Translations under genes and position numbers: made by a program
NCBI GenBank assembly: GCA_002722245.1
Contig: PBLA01000030.1
Coordinates: forward strand, 1-64,000
Direction of reading: 5' to 3'
Source: Flavobacteriales bacterium
GTDB lineage: Bacteria > Bacteroidota > Bacteroidia > Flavobacteriales_C > GCA-002722245
DNA length: 64,000 bases
The notes under the pieces: generated by a model
Told to the model about the DNA's origin: nothing
The model's input: only the letters and a program-made list of their open reading frames with translations
Databases searched by the model: none
Part shown: in pieces, positions 50,271 through 59,057 of the stretch
Position numbering within the stretch: position 1 is the first letter of the stretch
How the letters are laid out: each line of letters begins with the position of its first letter

Positions 50271-50537
50271 ATGAATATAGTACTCTTTTTAGGCCCGGGT
50301 TTACTTAGAACAATTCTTGTAATTGTACTCATATATTATGGAAGCAAGTTTCTTTTTAAATGGTGGTTGAAACGAAAAATGGATGCTGCCAGAAGAGAAG
50401 AACGTAGAACAATGTCGGAAGATGAAGCTAACTTCAGGCGAAATGAAAAGGGAAAGGTTCATATTAAACAAAATAAAAGTTCATCATCAACAGGGTCCTC
50501 CGGAGGTGAATACATAGATTATGAGGAGGTAGACTGA
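50271..50537 (+). CDS. DUF4834 family small membrane protein
   Basis: An 88-residue protein starting at ATG 50271; an earlier ATG at 50253 lies inside the terminator hairpin and is rejected. One hydrophobic helix (LLRTILVIVLIYYGSKFLF) is followed by a basic, then a Ser/Gly-rich and acidic tail ending IDYEEVD. The pattern fits the DUF4834 family of Bacteroidota, whose function is unknown. Coming just after the carB terminator it needs its own promoter, which I cannot pin down. Confidence 0.8.
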   Translation: MNIVLFLGPGLLRTILVIVLIYYGSKFLFKWWLKRKMDAARREERRTMSEDEANFRRNEKGKVHIKQNKSSSSTGSSGGEYIDYEEVD

Positions 50538-50634
50538 AAAAATGAATATAATTGGTCAGTTTTTGTAGATCATTTTTGTTATCATATGCTAAAAAGTAGA
50601 GGCTCCAAAATCAAATGGTTATCTTAGTTTTTCG

Positions 50635-52149
50635 ATGGGGATAATCATTAAACAAAGCTTTATTTCATCTATTGTTTCCTATATTGGAGTTGCATTAGGG
50701 GCCCTTAATAGCTTATACCTATTTCCTAAACTCATTGGACCAGAGGGAATAGGTCTAATTAATGTAATATCAGCATCTGCAACACTTTTTCTACCGTTAT
50801 TGCAGCTAGGTTTTACTACTTCGTTGGTTAAATTCTTTCCTCATTTTAGGAAAAAGTCTTATTTCACAACTTTCGTGGCTTATGGTTTTTTAGCTCCTCT
50901 TATTGCTTTGATCGTTTTTGCTTTACTTTGGCCATTTACCCGAGGAATTTTCTCATTTTTTTTTGAAGAAAAGGCTGAAATTATATTTGATAATATATCA
51001 TATGTGGTTCCTTTATCCGGTATTCTAGTTTTCTTCGGATTGTTTGAATCTTATGCAAGGGCAAATTACAAAACCATTGTTCCTGCTGTAGTTCGTAATT
51101 TAATTTGGAGACTATCAATGACTCTAGGGGTTATAGTTGTTACTAGCGACTATTTTGGGCATGCGAATTTGGCCTTAGTGTTAGTTTGGTCATGGTTATT
51201 GTGTTTAATAATTATTGGAGTTTATGTGTATGTTGGTACAGATTTAAAATTGGGTTGGAAGAAAGACTTTTTTTCTTCAGATAAATTCATGTCTTTTAAT
51301 TCTTTTTCTGGATACGTTATTTTAGTTGCTTTGGGTGTTCGATTAGTTCAAGTTATTGATCAATTAATGGTTGCTTCATTAATTGATACTAAAGCAGCAG
51401 GAGTATTTACAACAGCGATGTATTTCGCTACTTTGATAGAAATTCCTAAAAGAACGGTGATGAACATTGTTCAGCCTGTTTTGGTTGATGCATTCAAAGA
51501 AAATGATATGCAAAAAGTGAATGAGATTTATAAAAAATCATCTTTGAATCTTTTGCTTATTGGAGGAACGATATTTGTTTTGATATGGGTGAATGTTTTT
51601 GACATATTCGAAATTATTCCAAGAAAAGATGAATTTCAAACAGGAATTTATGTTGTATTTTTTTACGGTTTGGCAAGAGTTATTGATTTAGGAATGGGAT
51701 GCAATCATGAGATAATAGTTTTTTCAAAATATTACAAAGTCAATTTACCCTTACAGTTTTTACTTGTTGGTGTGGTGATGGGGACAAATACATTGTTGAT
51801 TCCTGAATTTAAAATTACTGGAGCTGCGTTGGCTACTTGTATATCCGTAATTATATATAATCTTCTTAGATACTGGTATTTAAAATGGAAATTAAGCATT
51901 CAACCATTTTCAAAGCAGACGATTATGGTATTGTTAATATTAGTAGTTTATCTTTTAATTGGAACTTATTTACCTGTTGATTTTAAATTGATTAATAATC
52001 CTATTATTAGATCTTTAGTTAACATTTTTGTAAGAACTATAATTGTAGGAGTGCCAATATTAATTACAGCCTATTTTTTGAAATTATCTGACGTGATTAA
52101 TAGGGTGATTAATGAAATTTTAGGTAAGATAAAGAGTAATAAACAGTAA
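50635..52149 (+). CDS. Polysaccharide flippase (Wzx/MATE-like)
   Basis: A 504-residue integral membrane protein with about 12-14 hydrophobic helices, typical of the Wzx/MOP superfamily. The N-terminus SFISSIVSYIGVALGALNSL and LIGPEGIGLINVISA, and the central VIDQLMVASLIDTKAAGVFT, are characteristic of oligosaccharide flippases. It would carry undecaprenyl-linked sugar units across the cytoplasmic membrane. It is followed by a YfhO-like gene and GT4 genes, which support a surface-polysaccharide role. Confidence 0.85.
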   Translation: MGIIIKQSFISSIVSYIGVALGALNSLYLFPKLIGPEGIGLINVISASATLFLPLLQLGFTTSLVKFFPHFRKKSYFTTFVAYGFLAPLIALIVFALLWPFTRGIFSFFFEEKAEIIFDNISYVVPLSGILVFFGLFESYARANYKTIVPAVVRNLIWRLSMTLGVIVVTSDYFGHANLALVLVWSWLLCLIIIGVYVYVGTDLKLGWKKDFFSSDKFMSFNSFSGYVILVALGVRLVQVIDQLMVASLIDTKAAGVFTTAMYFATLIEIPKRTVMNIVQPVLVDAFKENDMQKVNEIYKKSSLNLLLIGGTIFVLIWVNVFDIFEIIPRKDEFQTGIYVVFFYGLARVIDLGMGCNHEIIVFSKYYKVNLPLQFLLVGVVMGTNTLLIPEFKITGAALATCISVIIYNLLRYWYLKWKLSIQPFSKQTIMVLLILVVYLLIGTYLPVDFKLINNPIIRSLVNIFVRTIIVGVPILITAYFLKLSDVINRVINEILGKIKSNKQ

Positions 52150-52182
52150 TCATAGTTGTACTCGTAATTTGGACATAAAGTT

Positions 52183-52190
52183 TATTTTTG
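52183..52190 (+). promoter_or_regulatory. -7 promoter element for the YfhO-like gene
   Basis: TATTTTTG matches TAnnTTTG exactly, with a leader of about 20 bases to ATG 52214; TTG at 52156-52158 lies 24 bases upstream as a possible -33 box. Confidence 0.45.
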
Positions 52191-52213
52191 ATAAAATTTG
52201 AATGTTATAAATC

Positions 52214-54826
52214 ATGGATGATTCTCTAAATAATATTTCAGGAAAAAGACCTGAAGGAATTAAAAAGTTGACTAAACATTTAATTGCTATTGGAGCTTTT
52301 ATTTTGATTGCCGCTGTTTATTGCTCTCCAGTTTTTGATGGTAAAAAGATTAATGCGCATGATACCAATCAGCATAAAGGTATGTCTAAAGAGATTTTCG
52401 ATCATCGTGAAGAGTTTGACGAAGAACCTTTATGGACGAACTCTATGTTTGGAGGAATGCCTACTTTTCAAATTTCAATATTATATCCAAAAAATTTAAT
52501 TAAGAAAATAGATCTTGCCTTAAACCTTGGGCTGCCTCAACCTATTGGAGTTATTTTTAAATATATGCTTGGTTTCTATATTTTGTTACTAGCATTAAAA
52601 GTCCCTTGGAAGTACGCAATCGCAGGGTCAATCGCTTTTGCATTCTCTTCATATTTTATGATAATACTCGAGGCTGGCCATAACACAAAAGCAAAAGCTG
52701 TATCATATATGGCGCCGATGATAGCAGGAATTATACTCAGTTATCGAGGTAAGTATTTAATTGGTGCGGCAGTTACCGCTTTATTCCTATCTCTAAACAT
52801 AGTGTCCAATCATGTTCAGGTTACCTATTATGCTGGTCTATCTGTTTTAGTACTAGGGGCTTTTGAACTATGGAAAGGATTAAAAAATAGGAATATGAAG
52901 TCTTTTGCAATTGGAACTGGAGTTTCAGTTGTGGCACTAATTTTAGCCTTATTGGTTAATAATACCAACTTAAGACTTACAAGTGATTACGTAAAAGATA
53001 CTCAAAGAGGAACATCGAGATTAGAAATTAAAGCGAGAAAAGCCAAAGAGAAAGAAGATGCTTTACAAATGCAACTAGAAGCATCTAAAGGCGACGTTGG
53101 AGTAAAACCGATGTCCGCTAAAAAAGCGTATGCTACTAGATGGAGTTATGGTATTCAAGAATCATTTACTTTGTTAATTCCTGATTTTAAAGGAGGAGGA
53201 TCTTCGGATGCTCATAGAGATACAGAGACATACAAAACAATAAAGAAATACCTTAAGCGTCAAAATCCAAGAATTTCAAAAAAAGAACTTTCTAAACAAG
53301 CTGGTAAACAGACTGGGAGTATCCTTTATTGGGGAGATCAGCCAGGTGTAAATGGACCAGTTTATATAGGTGCTGGGATAGTATTATTGTTTATTCTTGG
53401 CTTAATTTTAGTTAAATCAGAACATAAATGGTGGTTACTAATTACAGCTTTACTTGGGTTGTTTATTTCCTATGGAAAAAATAGTTTAGGTTTCTTCCAT
53501 TTTATGTTTGACTATTTTCCTTTATACGATAAGTTTAGGGCTGTAACTATTGGTATGGTTATTACTGAGTTAGCATTCCCATTATTGGGCTTCTTGTTTT
53601 TAAAGGAATTATTATTGGGGGAGCTTGATAAGGAAAGAGTTTACAAAGTTTGCTTGTATGGAACCGGTGCGCTGGCTGGAGTATTAGTGCTTTTCTATTT
53701 TGGTAGTGCTAATTTATTTGCTTTTTCAAAAGCAAGCGACGTCCAAATGGGAGAAGATTTTGCAAGGATTATAAAGAAAGACAGAATTGAAATTTTCAAA
53801 TCAGATGTTGGTCGTTCATTACTCATAGTACTGCTTACTGGTGGGGTGGTTCTTGCAATATGTAAGCAATGGTTCAAGCATAATGTGATAGCAATCGGTT
53901 TAGCTCTGATTTGTTTGGGAGATCTTTACGCAGTTAGTTCTAGATATTTAAATGAATCAGTTTATAAAAAAGAAGCTAAAGTTAGTAAACCGTTTAAAGA
54001 AAAAAAGGCGAATACAGAGATATTAAAAGACAAATCTAATTTCAGAGTGTTTAACGTATCAGCAGGAGTAGGAGGAGCCATTAATGATGCTTCGACATCT
54101 TATTTTCACCATACAATTGGAGGTTATAGTTCTGTCAAATTAATGAATTATCAAGATTTATTGGATTATTCATTGGGAGCTGATATGCAAAAGATTGCTT
54201 CTGGACTTGGTCGAATCCAAGAAGAATTTGGAGGGTTGCCCTTACATGAGTTTAATAAGTTGTGTTCTAGCACTAATTTGCTAAACATGATGAACACTAA
54301 GTATATAATTATTCACAAGGATTATCCTCCGTTAGTAAATAGTAATGCGTTTGGAAATGCCTGGTTAGTAAAAGGAATTCAATCCTATGATTCTCCTGAT
54401 AGTGTTATGTTTAATTTACCTAATAGGGATTTAAAGCAGTTTGCTTTGGCTGAAAAAGTAGATGTATCAGGATTAGAGGGTAGATCTTACTCTACAGAAG
54501 GTAATGTTGTACTGGCAAATTATAAAGCAAATCATTTAACGTATGATTTCAAAGCGAAAGGTGATTCATATGTAGTTTTTTCTGAAGTGTATTATAAAGG
54601 CTGGAATGCTTATATAGACGGAGAATTGGTTCTGCATAATAAAGTGAATTATGTTTTAAGAGGGTTAGAGGTCCCAAAAGGTAATCATATAATTGAATTT
54701 AAATTTGAGCCAACGATATACGCTCAAGGTGAAAACATTTCTTTGATAGGTTCCTTGATTGTGATTGGACTTCTCGTATTAGCTGCTTTTAAAGGATATA
54801 AAACACTTGAGTCCGTTTCTGAATAG
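52214..54826 (+). CDS. YfhO-like membrane protein (GT-C-type)
   Basis: An 870-residue protein with about 12 hydrophobic helices spread over the first two thirds, a loop with MFGGMPTFQIS, HNTKAKAVSYMAPMIAG and SYGKNSLGFFHFMFDY, and a C-terminal soluble domain holding SEVYYKGWNAYIDGE and KGNHIIEFKFEP. These are YfhO family hallmarks. In Bacillus, YfhO is needed for glycosylation of lipoteichoic acid; in Bacteroidota its substrate is unknown. It lies in one operon with the GT4 gene that starts two bases after its stop. Confidence 0.85.
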   Translation: MDDSLNNISGKRPEGIKKLTKHLIAIGAFILIAAVYCSPVFDGKKINAHDTNQHKGMSKEIFDHREEFDEEPLWTNSMFGGMPTFQISILYPKNLIKKIDLALNLGLPQPIGVIFKYMLGFYILLLALKVPWKYAIAGSIAFAFSSYFMIILEAGHNTKAKAVSYMAPMIAGIILSYRGKYLIGAAVTALFLSLNIVSNHVQVTYYAGLSVLVLGAFELWKGLKNRNMKSFAIGTGVSVVALILALLVNNTNLRLTSDYVKDTQRGTSRLEIKARKAKEKEDALQMQLEASKGDVGVKPMSAKKAYATRWSYGIQESFTLLIPDFKGGGSSDAHRDTETYKTIKKYLKRQNPRISKKELSKQAGKQTGSILYWGDQPGVNGPVYIGAGIVLLFILGLILVKSEHKWWLLITALLGLFISYGKNSLGFFHFMFDYFPLYDKFRAVTIGMVITELAFPLLGFLFLKELLLGELDKERVYKVCLYGTGALAGVLVLFYFGSANLFAFSKASDVQMGEDFARIIKKDRIEIFKSDVGRSLLIVLLTGGVVLAICKQWFKHNVIAIGLALICLGDLYAVSSRYLNESVYKKEAKVSKPFKEKKANTEILKDKSNFRVFNVSAGVGGAINDASTSYFHHTIGGYSSVKLMNYQDLLDYSLGADMQKIASGLGRIQEEFGGLPLHEFNKLCSSTNLLNMMNTKYIIIHKDYPPLVNSNAFGNAWLVKGIQSYDSPDSVMFNLPNRDLKQFALAEKVDVSGLEGRSYSTEGNVVLANYKANHLTYDFKAKGDSYVVFSEVYYKGWNAYIDGELVLHNKVNYVLRGLEVPKGNHIIEFKFEPTIYAQGENISLIGSLIVIGLLVLAAFKGYKTLESVSE

Positions 54827-54828
54827 AG

Positions 54829-56109
54829 ATGAAAAAGGTTTTAATTATAACTTATTATTGGCCTCCTAGCGGTGGAGCAGGGGTTCAACGGTGGTTGAAG
54901 TTTGTTAAGTATTTACCGTCGGAGGGTATTGAACCAATTGTATTAACTGTAGATCCTCACTTTGCGGCTTATCCAGTTATAGATAAATCTTTTGGAAAAG
55001 ATATACAATCAGAATTAAAGGTTTATAGAACTCAGGCGACGGATTATTACAAATTTTATTCTATTTTTCAAAAGGGTAAAAAAGCTCCACAGGGTGGTAT
55101 ACCATCAGTTCAGAAAAGTTTTAAATCAAAATTATCTTTAGCTTTAAGAAATCATTTGTTTGTTCCGGATCCTCGAATAGGGTGGAATAAATATGCATTT
55201 AAAAAAGCTGAGGATATTATAAGAGTAGAAGGTGTTGAGATTGTTATAACAACTAGCCCTCCTCATTCCACTCAACTAATAGGGGTTGCTTTGAAGAAGA
55301 AGTATCCTAATTTAAAATGGATTGCCGACTTAAGAGATCCTTGGACTGATATATATTATTATAAGGATTTAAATCATTCAATTTGGTCCGATAAACAGAA
55401 TAGGAAAAAGGAAAAGCTTGTATTGCAAACTGCCGATGAAATAGTTGTTGTAAGTAAAGGATTAAAAGAATTATTTAGGAATAAAGGTGTAGAAATTCAA
55501 CCTGAAAAAATTCATGTAGTTTCAAATGGATATGATCATGATGATTTTGCATTGTTGAGTAAAGCTACTTTGAAGAAGTCTACTATTAGTTACGTTGGTA
55601 CAATAAATGATAGTTATGATATTTCAGGATTTTTGAAAGGTTTAAGAAAGCTTTCATTTGAAAATAAAGGGCAAATAAGTTTTCAATTTGTTGGACAGTT
55701 ATCAGCTGATGTAGAATTTGAAATAAAGAATTCAGGGCTAAATAGTATATTACAGAACAAAGGGTATGTAGAGCATGCAAAGGCAGTAGAGTTTATTTTT
55801 TCAAGCGATGTTTTGCTTTTAGTAATCCCTAAGGTTGAGGGAAACAAAGGCATTTTGACTGGAAAGTTATTTGAATATATTGCAACAGGAAACCCTATAC
55901 TATGTATTGGTCCAAAAGATGGAGATGCTTCTAAAGTTATTTCAGAGGGTGGCTTTGGAGAGTGTTTTGACTATTCTGATTCTGAAGGTATATACTTGTA
56001 TTTACGTCGAGCATTAATTGAAAAATCAATTGAGTCAAGTCCAATAGAACAAAGAGAAAAGTACACAAGAGAAAATTTAACGAAAGAGCTAGCAAAATTG
56101 ATAAAGTAG
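54829..56109 (+). CDS. Glycosyltransferase family 4
   Basis: A 426-residue GT-B fold enzyme. The start MKKVLIITYYWPPSGGAGVQ and FVKYLPSEGIEPIVLT mark a GT4 with N-terminal acceptor domain; the donor half has PEKIHVVSNGYDHDDF, SYVGTINDSYDISGFLKGL, and GKLFEYIATGNPILCIGP (Glu in the GT4 motif). It starts two bases after the YfhO-like gene and is translationally coupled. It presumably adds a sugar to a surface glycan; donor and acceptor are unknown. Confidence 0.9.
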   Translation: MKKVLIITYYWPPSGGAGVQRWLKFVKYLPSEGIEPIVLTVDPHFAAYPVIDKSFGKDIQSELKVYRTQATDYYKFYSIFQKGKKAPQGGIPSVQKSFKSKLSLALRNHLFVPDPRIGWNKYAFKKAEDIIRVEGVEIVITTSPPHSTQLIGVALKKKYPNLKWIADLRDPWTDIYYYKDLNHSIWSDKQNRKKEKLVLQTADEIVVVSKGLKELFRNKGVEIQPEKIHVVSNGYDHDDFALLSKATLKKSTISYVGTINDSYDISGFLKGLRKLSFENKGQISFQFVGQLSADVEFEIKNSGLNSILQNKGYVEHAKAVEFIFSSDVLLLVIPKVEGNKGILTGKLFEYIATGNPILCIGPKDGDASKVISEGGFGECFDYSDSEGIYLYLRRALIEKSIESSPIEQREKYTRENLTKELAKLIK

Positions 56110-56170
56110 AATTATTATATCAATAATTTTTAATTGTTTTGGTGGCTATATTTTTCTCTTTTAACATTAT

Positions 56171-56188
56171 TAAAAATGATCATTTTTA
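56171..56188. repeat. Perfect 18-base palindrome between convergent glycosyltransferase genes
   Basis: TAAAAATGATCATTTTTA is its own reverse complement over all 18 bases and lies in the 122-base gap between the two convergent genes. With no loop it could fold into a hairpin with a tight turn and T-rich ends on both strands, so it may be a bidirectional terminator. Confidence 0.45.
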
Positions 56189-56231
56189 GGTTAATTTGTC
56201 AACCTTAATTTTCATTTTGAAAACATATGTC

Positions 56232-57413
56232 TTAAAGTTCTTTATATAAGTTAATTAACTTATTTTCATAGGACTTACTATCAAAGTGTTTATACAGATT
56301 ATTAAAACCGTTTTCACCAAGTTCAGCGCGTAATTCAATATTTTGGGAAAGCGTAATTATAGCAGAAACAAATTCTTCTTGTGTTGAATAAGAAATTCCA
56401 CAATTAAACGATTCAATTAAATCTTTTTGGGGTTTGCAATCTGATACAATGATTGGTTTTGCGCCAAACATGTATTGATAGATTTTGTTTGCTACTCCAG
56501 ATTCATGTTGCTCATTTTTATGTAGCGGAGAAATGAAAACATCACTAATTTTCATATAAGTAACAAGTTCTGAAAGGTCAATCCATGGAATATGACGAAT
56601 ATTTTTATTCTTTTTAGTTCTTATTAAGAATCGCTCCTTATCAGCCTTATCAATTGGTCCGATTACAAGAAGATTAAGATTAATATTTTTATCGATACAT
56701 GTGTTCAAGGCATCAATAGTTTCAAAAATCCCTCTTCTTTCAGCTACTGCTCCAAAATATGTTAAGGTTACACCGTTCGATTTAGATATTTTAGGATTAA
56801 TTTTAAATTTTTCAAATTGTCTTAGATCAATAACATTTGAAAAGGAAATTATATCTTTTTCTTTGATAAAATTAAATTTTTCAATTAAGTCTGTTTTATA
56901 TTTTTCGGAAAGCACAATTAATTTTGAAGCATATTTGAGATATTCAGCTTCTTTTTTTATCCAATGTTTTGGCTTAGAAAGTAAATTCCTTAAAAAACCT
57001 TTTGTCCAATTGTATGATTGTATTGCATGAGGGAAATTCTCATGAAGATCTAGTATTATGGGAACTTTTTTACCTGTGTTTTTTATTGCATCTGAAACAG
57101 ATTTTGACATATATAGGTCATGGACGTGCAATACTTCAATAGAATTATTCTTAACGAATTTTTTTACTTGTTTTCGCCATAAATTTTCATAAAGAGGAAG
57201 CAAATTAAAGAAGAAGAACAATGTATCTTTTGTTCTTTTCTTCATTCTAATTCGAGAAATATTAATTCCCGGAATGTTCTCATATTCTTTATTGTCGAAT
57301 CCAAAGCAAAGAACGTAAATATGGTATCCATTTTTTTTTAGGATATCAACTTCCTTTCTTACCCGAGTATCAGCATTAAAATCATTGTCTACAATTACTC
57401 CTATATTTTTCAT
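56232..57413 (-). CDS. Glycosyltransferase family 4
   Basis: A 393-residue GT4-type enzyme, convergent with the previous GT4 and only remotely similar. N-terminal VIVDNDFNADTRVRKEVDIL; donor half with LTYFGAVAERRGIFETIDAL, LLVIGPIDKADKERFL and GVANKIYQYMFGAKPIIVSD with the conserved Glu/Lys region. It probably acts on a surface polysaccharide. Codon use and composition seem a little more AT-rich than the surrounding genes, as is usual for glycan loci. Confidence 0.88.
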   Translation of the reverse strand: MKNIGVIVDNDFNADTRVRKEVDILKKNGYHIYVLCFGFDNKEYENIPGINISRIRMKKRTKDTLFFFFNLLPLYENLWRKQVKKFVKNNSIEVLHVHDLYMSKSVSDAIKNTGKKVPIILDLHENFPHAIQSYNWTKGFLRNLLSKPKHWIKKEAEYLKYASKLIVLSEKYKTDLIEKFNFIKEKDIISFSNVIDLRQFEKFKINPKISKSNGVTLTYFGAVAERRGIFETIDALNTCIDKNINLNLLVIGPIDKADKERFLIRTKKNKNIRHIPWIDLSELVTYMKISDVFISPLHKNEQHESGVANKIYQYMFGAKPIIVSDCKPQKDLIESFNCGISYSTQEEFVSAIITLSQNIELRAELGENGFNNLYKHFDSKSYENKLINLYKEL

Positions 57414-57560
57414 TGTTTCCAGTTTAATTAAATCAACTGATTATATTAAATCTTGCCTGAAGATAGTTATTTAGCCTTTAATTATACATATTTAAAGTGC
57501 TATTAAACATTAAATTCTGATATCAGATAAAGTAATTCTAGGTATTGCTGAAATAAAAAG

Positions 57561-57905
57561 TTAATCCAATGTGTCAATTGCTTTTTTGCTTTCTTCGAAT
57601 TCAAAAATAAGCTTGATGATTTTAAAATTTTCAGGATCAGAAACTATTTTAATTGCTTTTTTAGCCAGTGCTAGTTTATCTTCTTCAAAGCTTAATTCTT
57701 GAAGAAGACCTTTAATTTGATTTGAAGTAAGGCATTTTTTAAAAAGCGATTCAATGGCTGTTTTTTTTGCTTCATCAAAAGTGAACGATTTTATTTTTGT
57801 GAGTTCGTTTTGGAATTCAGCTTCTGATAGTGGTGATTCACATCCCGCATTTAGGGTAATAACAATTCCAAAAATAAAAAAGAAAGAAAGAAAAAAATAT
57901 TTCAT
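57561..57905 (-). CDS. DUF4476 exported protein
   Basis: A 114-residue protein with signal peptide (MKYFFLSFFFIFGIVITLNAG). The rest fits the DUF4476 pattern: FTFDEAKKTAIESLFKKC, LTSNQIKGLLQELSFEEDKL, ALAKKAIKIVSDPENFKIIK. The Cys after the signal could in principle make it a lipoprotein, but the lipobox is poor. Function unknown. It lies 25 bases after the next upstream gene on the same strand and is likely in an operon with it and the NUDIX gene. Confidence 0.75.
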   Translation of the reverse strand: MKYFFLSFFFIFGIVITLNAGCESPLSEAEFQNELTKIKSFTFDEAKKTAIESLFKKCLTSNQIKGLLQELSFEEDKLALAKKAIKIVSDPENFKIIKLIFEFEESKKAIDTLD

Positions 57906-57930
57906 AACCGGTAATTTAAATAAGGTTCGT

Positions 57931-58317
57931 TTATTTTGGCCACTTTTTCTTGAATACTAATGGACCTTTATTTCCTGTATTGTCACTGTAAGTTCCACGA
58001 AGTGTTTTCCCATCAGAATCTAATGATAAAATATGTTGACCTTCAGTTGTTGTCCAGCCAGGAATTTGTAAGGTTACTTTTACAGTATACTTCAACTTTC
58101 CATCTGTTATTAATCCTTTGCCATGTTCTACAAAAGGTTGGCCATTAAATTCAACATAATGCGTCATAAAAACCGAGTCCTTTTTTACGGCAAAAACAGC
58201 ATAACAGTTTTGAAATGACTTACTACTCGAATCTGCCCACACACCATTTAAAGATTCATTTTGAGATTTTAAATAACTTGTTGAAAACAAAAGCGTTAAG
58301 GCTATCAATAATTTCAT
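57931..58317 (-). CDS. Small exported beta-rich protein, unknown
   Basis: A 128-residue protein with signal peptide (MKLLIALTLLFSTSYLKSQ). The mature part looks like a small beta-barrel: LNGVWADSSSKSFQNCYAVF, FMTHYVEFNGQPFVEHGKGL, ILSLDSDGKTLRGTYSDN. It resembles lipocalin-like or DUF2147-like folds in strand pattern, but I cannot assign a family. It starts four bases after the NUDIX gene, so both are in one operon, though their link is unclear. Confidence 0.6.
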   Translation of the reverse strand: MKLLIALTLLFSTSYLKSQNESLNGVWADSSSKSFQNCYAVFAVKKDSVFMTHYVEFNGQPFVEHGKGLITDGKLKYTVKVTLQIPGWTTTEGQHILSLDSDGKTLRGTYSDNTGNKGPLVFKKKWPK

Positions 58318-58321
58318 AGAA

Positions 58322-58882
58322 TTAAATTTGATTATTGTCCAATAAAAGTTTCACTTTCAATATTCCCATAACACTCATGCTGTCTGTTATTTCACCATTA
58401 ATAACCATATCATAGGCTTCATGAAAAGATAGTTTTTTAACGATCAACTCTTCCTCTGGATCAGGGTGGTTCTTAAATTCTTTCAGGTCTTGGGCAATAT
58501 ATAATTCTCCATATTCATCAGATACTGAATTAGAGAGGTAAAACTTTTGAATAAATGTCCATTTATTTGCTTCCAAACCTACCTCCTCAGAGAGTTCTCT
58601 TTTGGCAGTGTCTAATGCTCGCTCCCCTAGAGGTCCGCCCCCTTCAGGAATTTCCCAGCTAAATTGTTTTAACGGATACCTGTATTGTCCAACAAGCCAG
58701 GTGTTTAGGTTTTCATCTAATGGAATCATACCTATTGCCCAGTTTTTATAATGAACAGTGCCATAAATACCTCTTTCATTACCCGGAGTTATGACGTTAT
58801 TATGGGTGACTTTTATCCAATTATTTTCATACTTAACCTTACTATCTATGGTTTTCCATGGATTTTTCTCATAATCGATCAT
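58322..58882 (-). CDS. NUDIX hydrolase (ADP-ribose pyrophosphatase-like)
   Basis: A 186-residue NUDIX enzyme. The NUDIX box reads GGPLGERALDTAKRELSEEVGL with the full GX5EX7REUXEEXGU pattern. N-terminal WIKVTHNNVITPGNERGIYG and VGQYRYPLKQFSWEIPEGGG are typical of ADP-ribose pyrophosphatase-like members, which remove nucleoside diphosphate sugars. It is the first gene of a three-gene minus-strand operon with two small exported proteins. Confidence 0.93.
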   Translation of the reverse strand: MIDYEKNPWKTIDSKVKYENNWIKVTHNNVITPGNERGIYGTVHYKNWAIGMIPLDENLNTWLVGQYRYPLKQFSWEIPEGGGPLGERALDTAKRELSEEVGLEANKWTFIQKFYLSNSVSDEYGELYIAQDLKEFKNHPDPEEELIVKKLSFHEAYDMVINGEITDSMSVMGILKVKLLLDNNQI

Positions 58883-58968
58883 AGCATGTTTTTAAAACAG
58901 TAAAATTAAACTAATTCCACCATTTGAAAGGGAATTATAGTAAATACTAAGTTTTAAAGTCTTAAAAA

Positions 58969-59055
58969 ATGAAATACAAGCAATCTCCTTTTGTAAACTT
59001 GAATAATAATACTACTTTGAAGATGTGTTTAGACAGTGAAACCAATCTAAAATAA
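58969..59055 (+). CDS. Possible 28-codon leader ORF
   Basis: An ATG-initiated frame of 28 codons (MKYKQSPFVNLNNNTTLKMC, then LDSETNLK) ends two bases before the ATG of the Smr-domain gene at 59058. It could be a translationally coupled leader peptide; alternatively it is a chance frame in an AT-rich gap. No promoter box is clear. Confidence 0.25.
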   Translation: MKYKQSPFVNLNNNTTLKMCLDSETNLK

Positions 59056-59057
59056 AA

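Noticed and set aside
50635-57413. Horizontally acquired glycan island
   Set aside because: The four genes are typical and their composition is close to neighbours; no integrase, transposase, tRNA or flanking repeat is seen.
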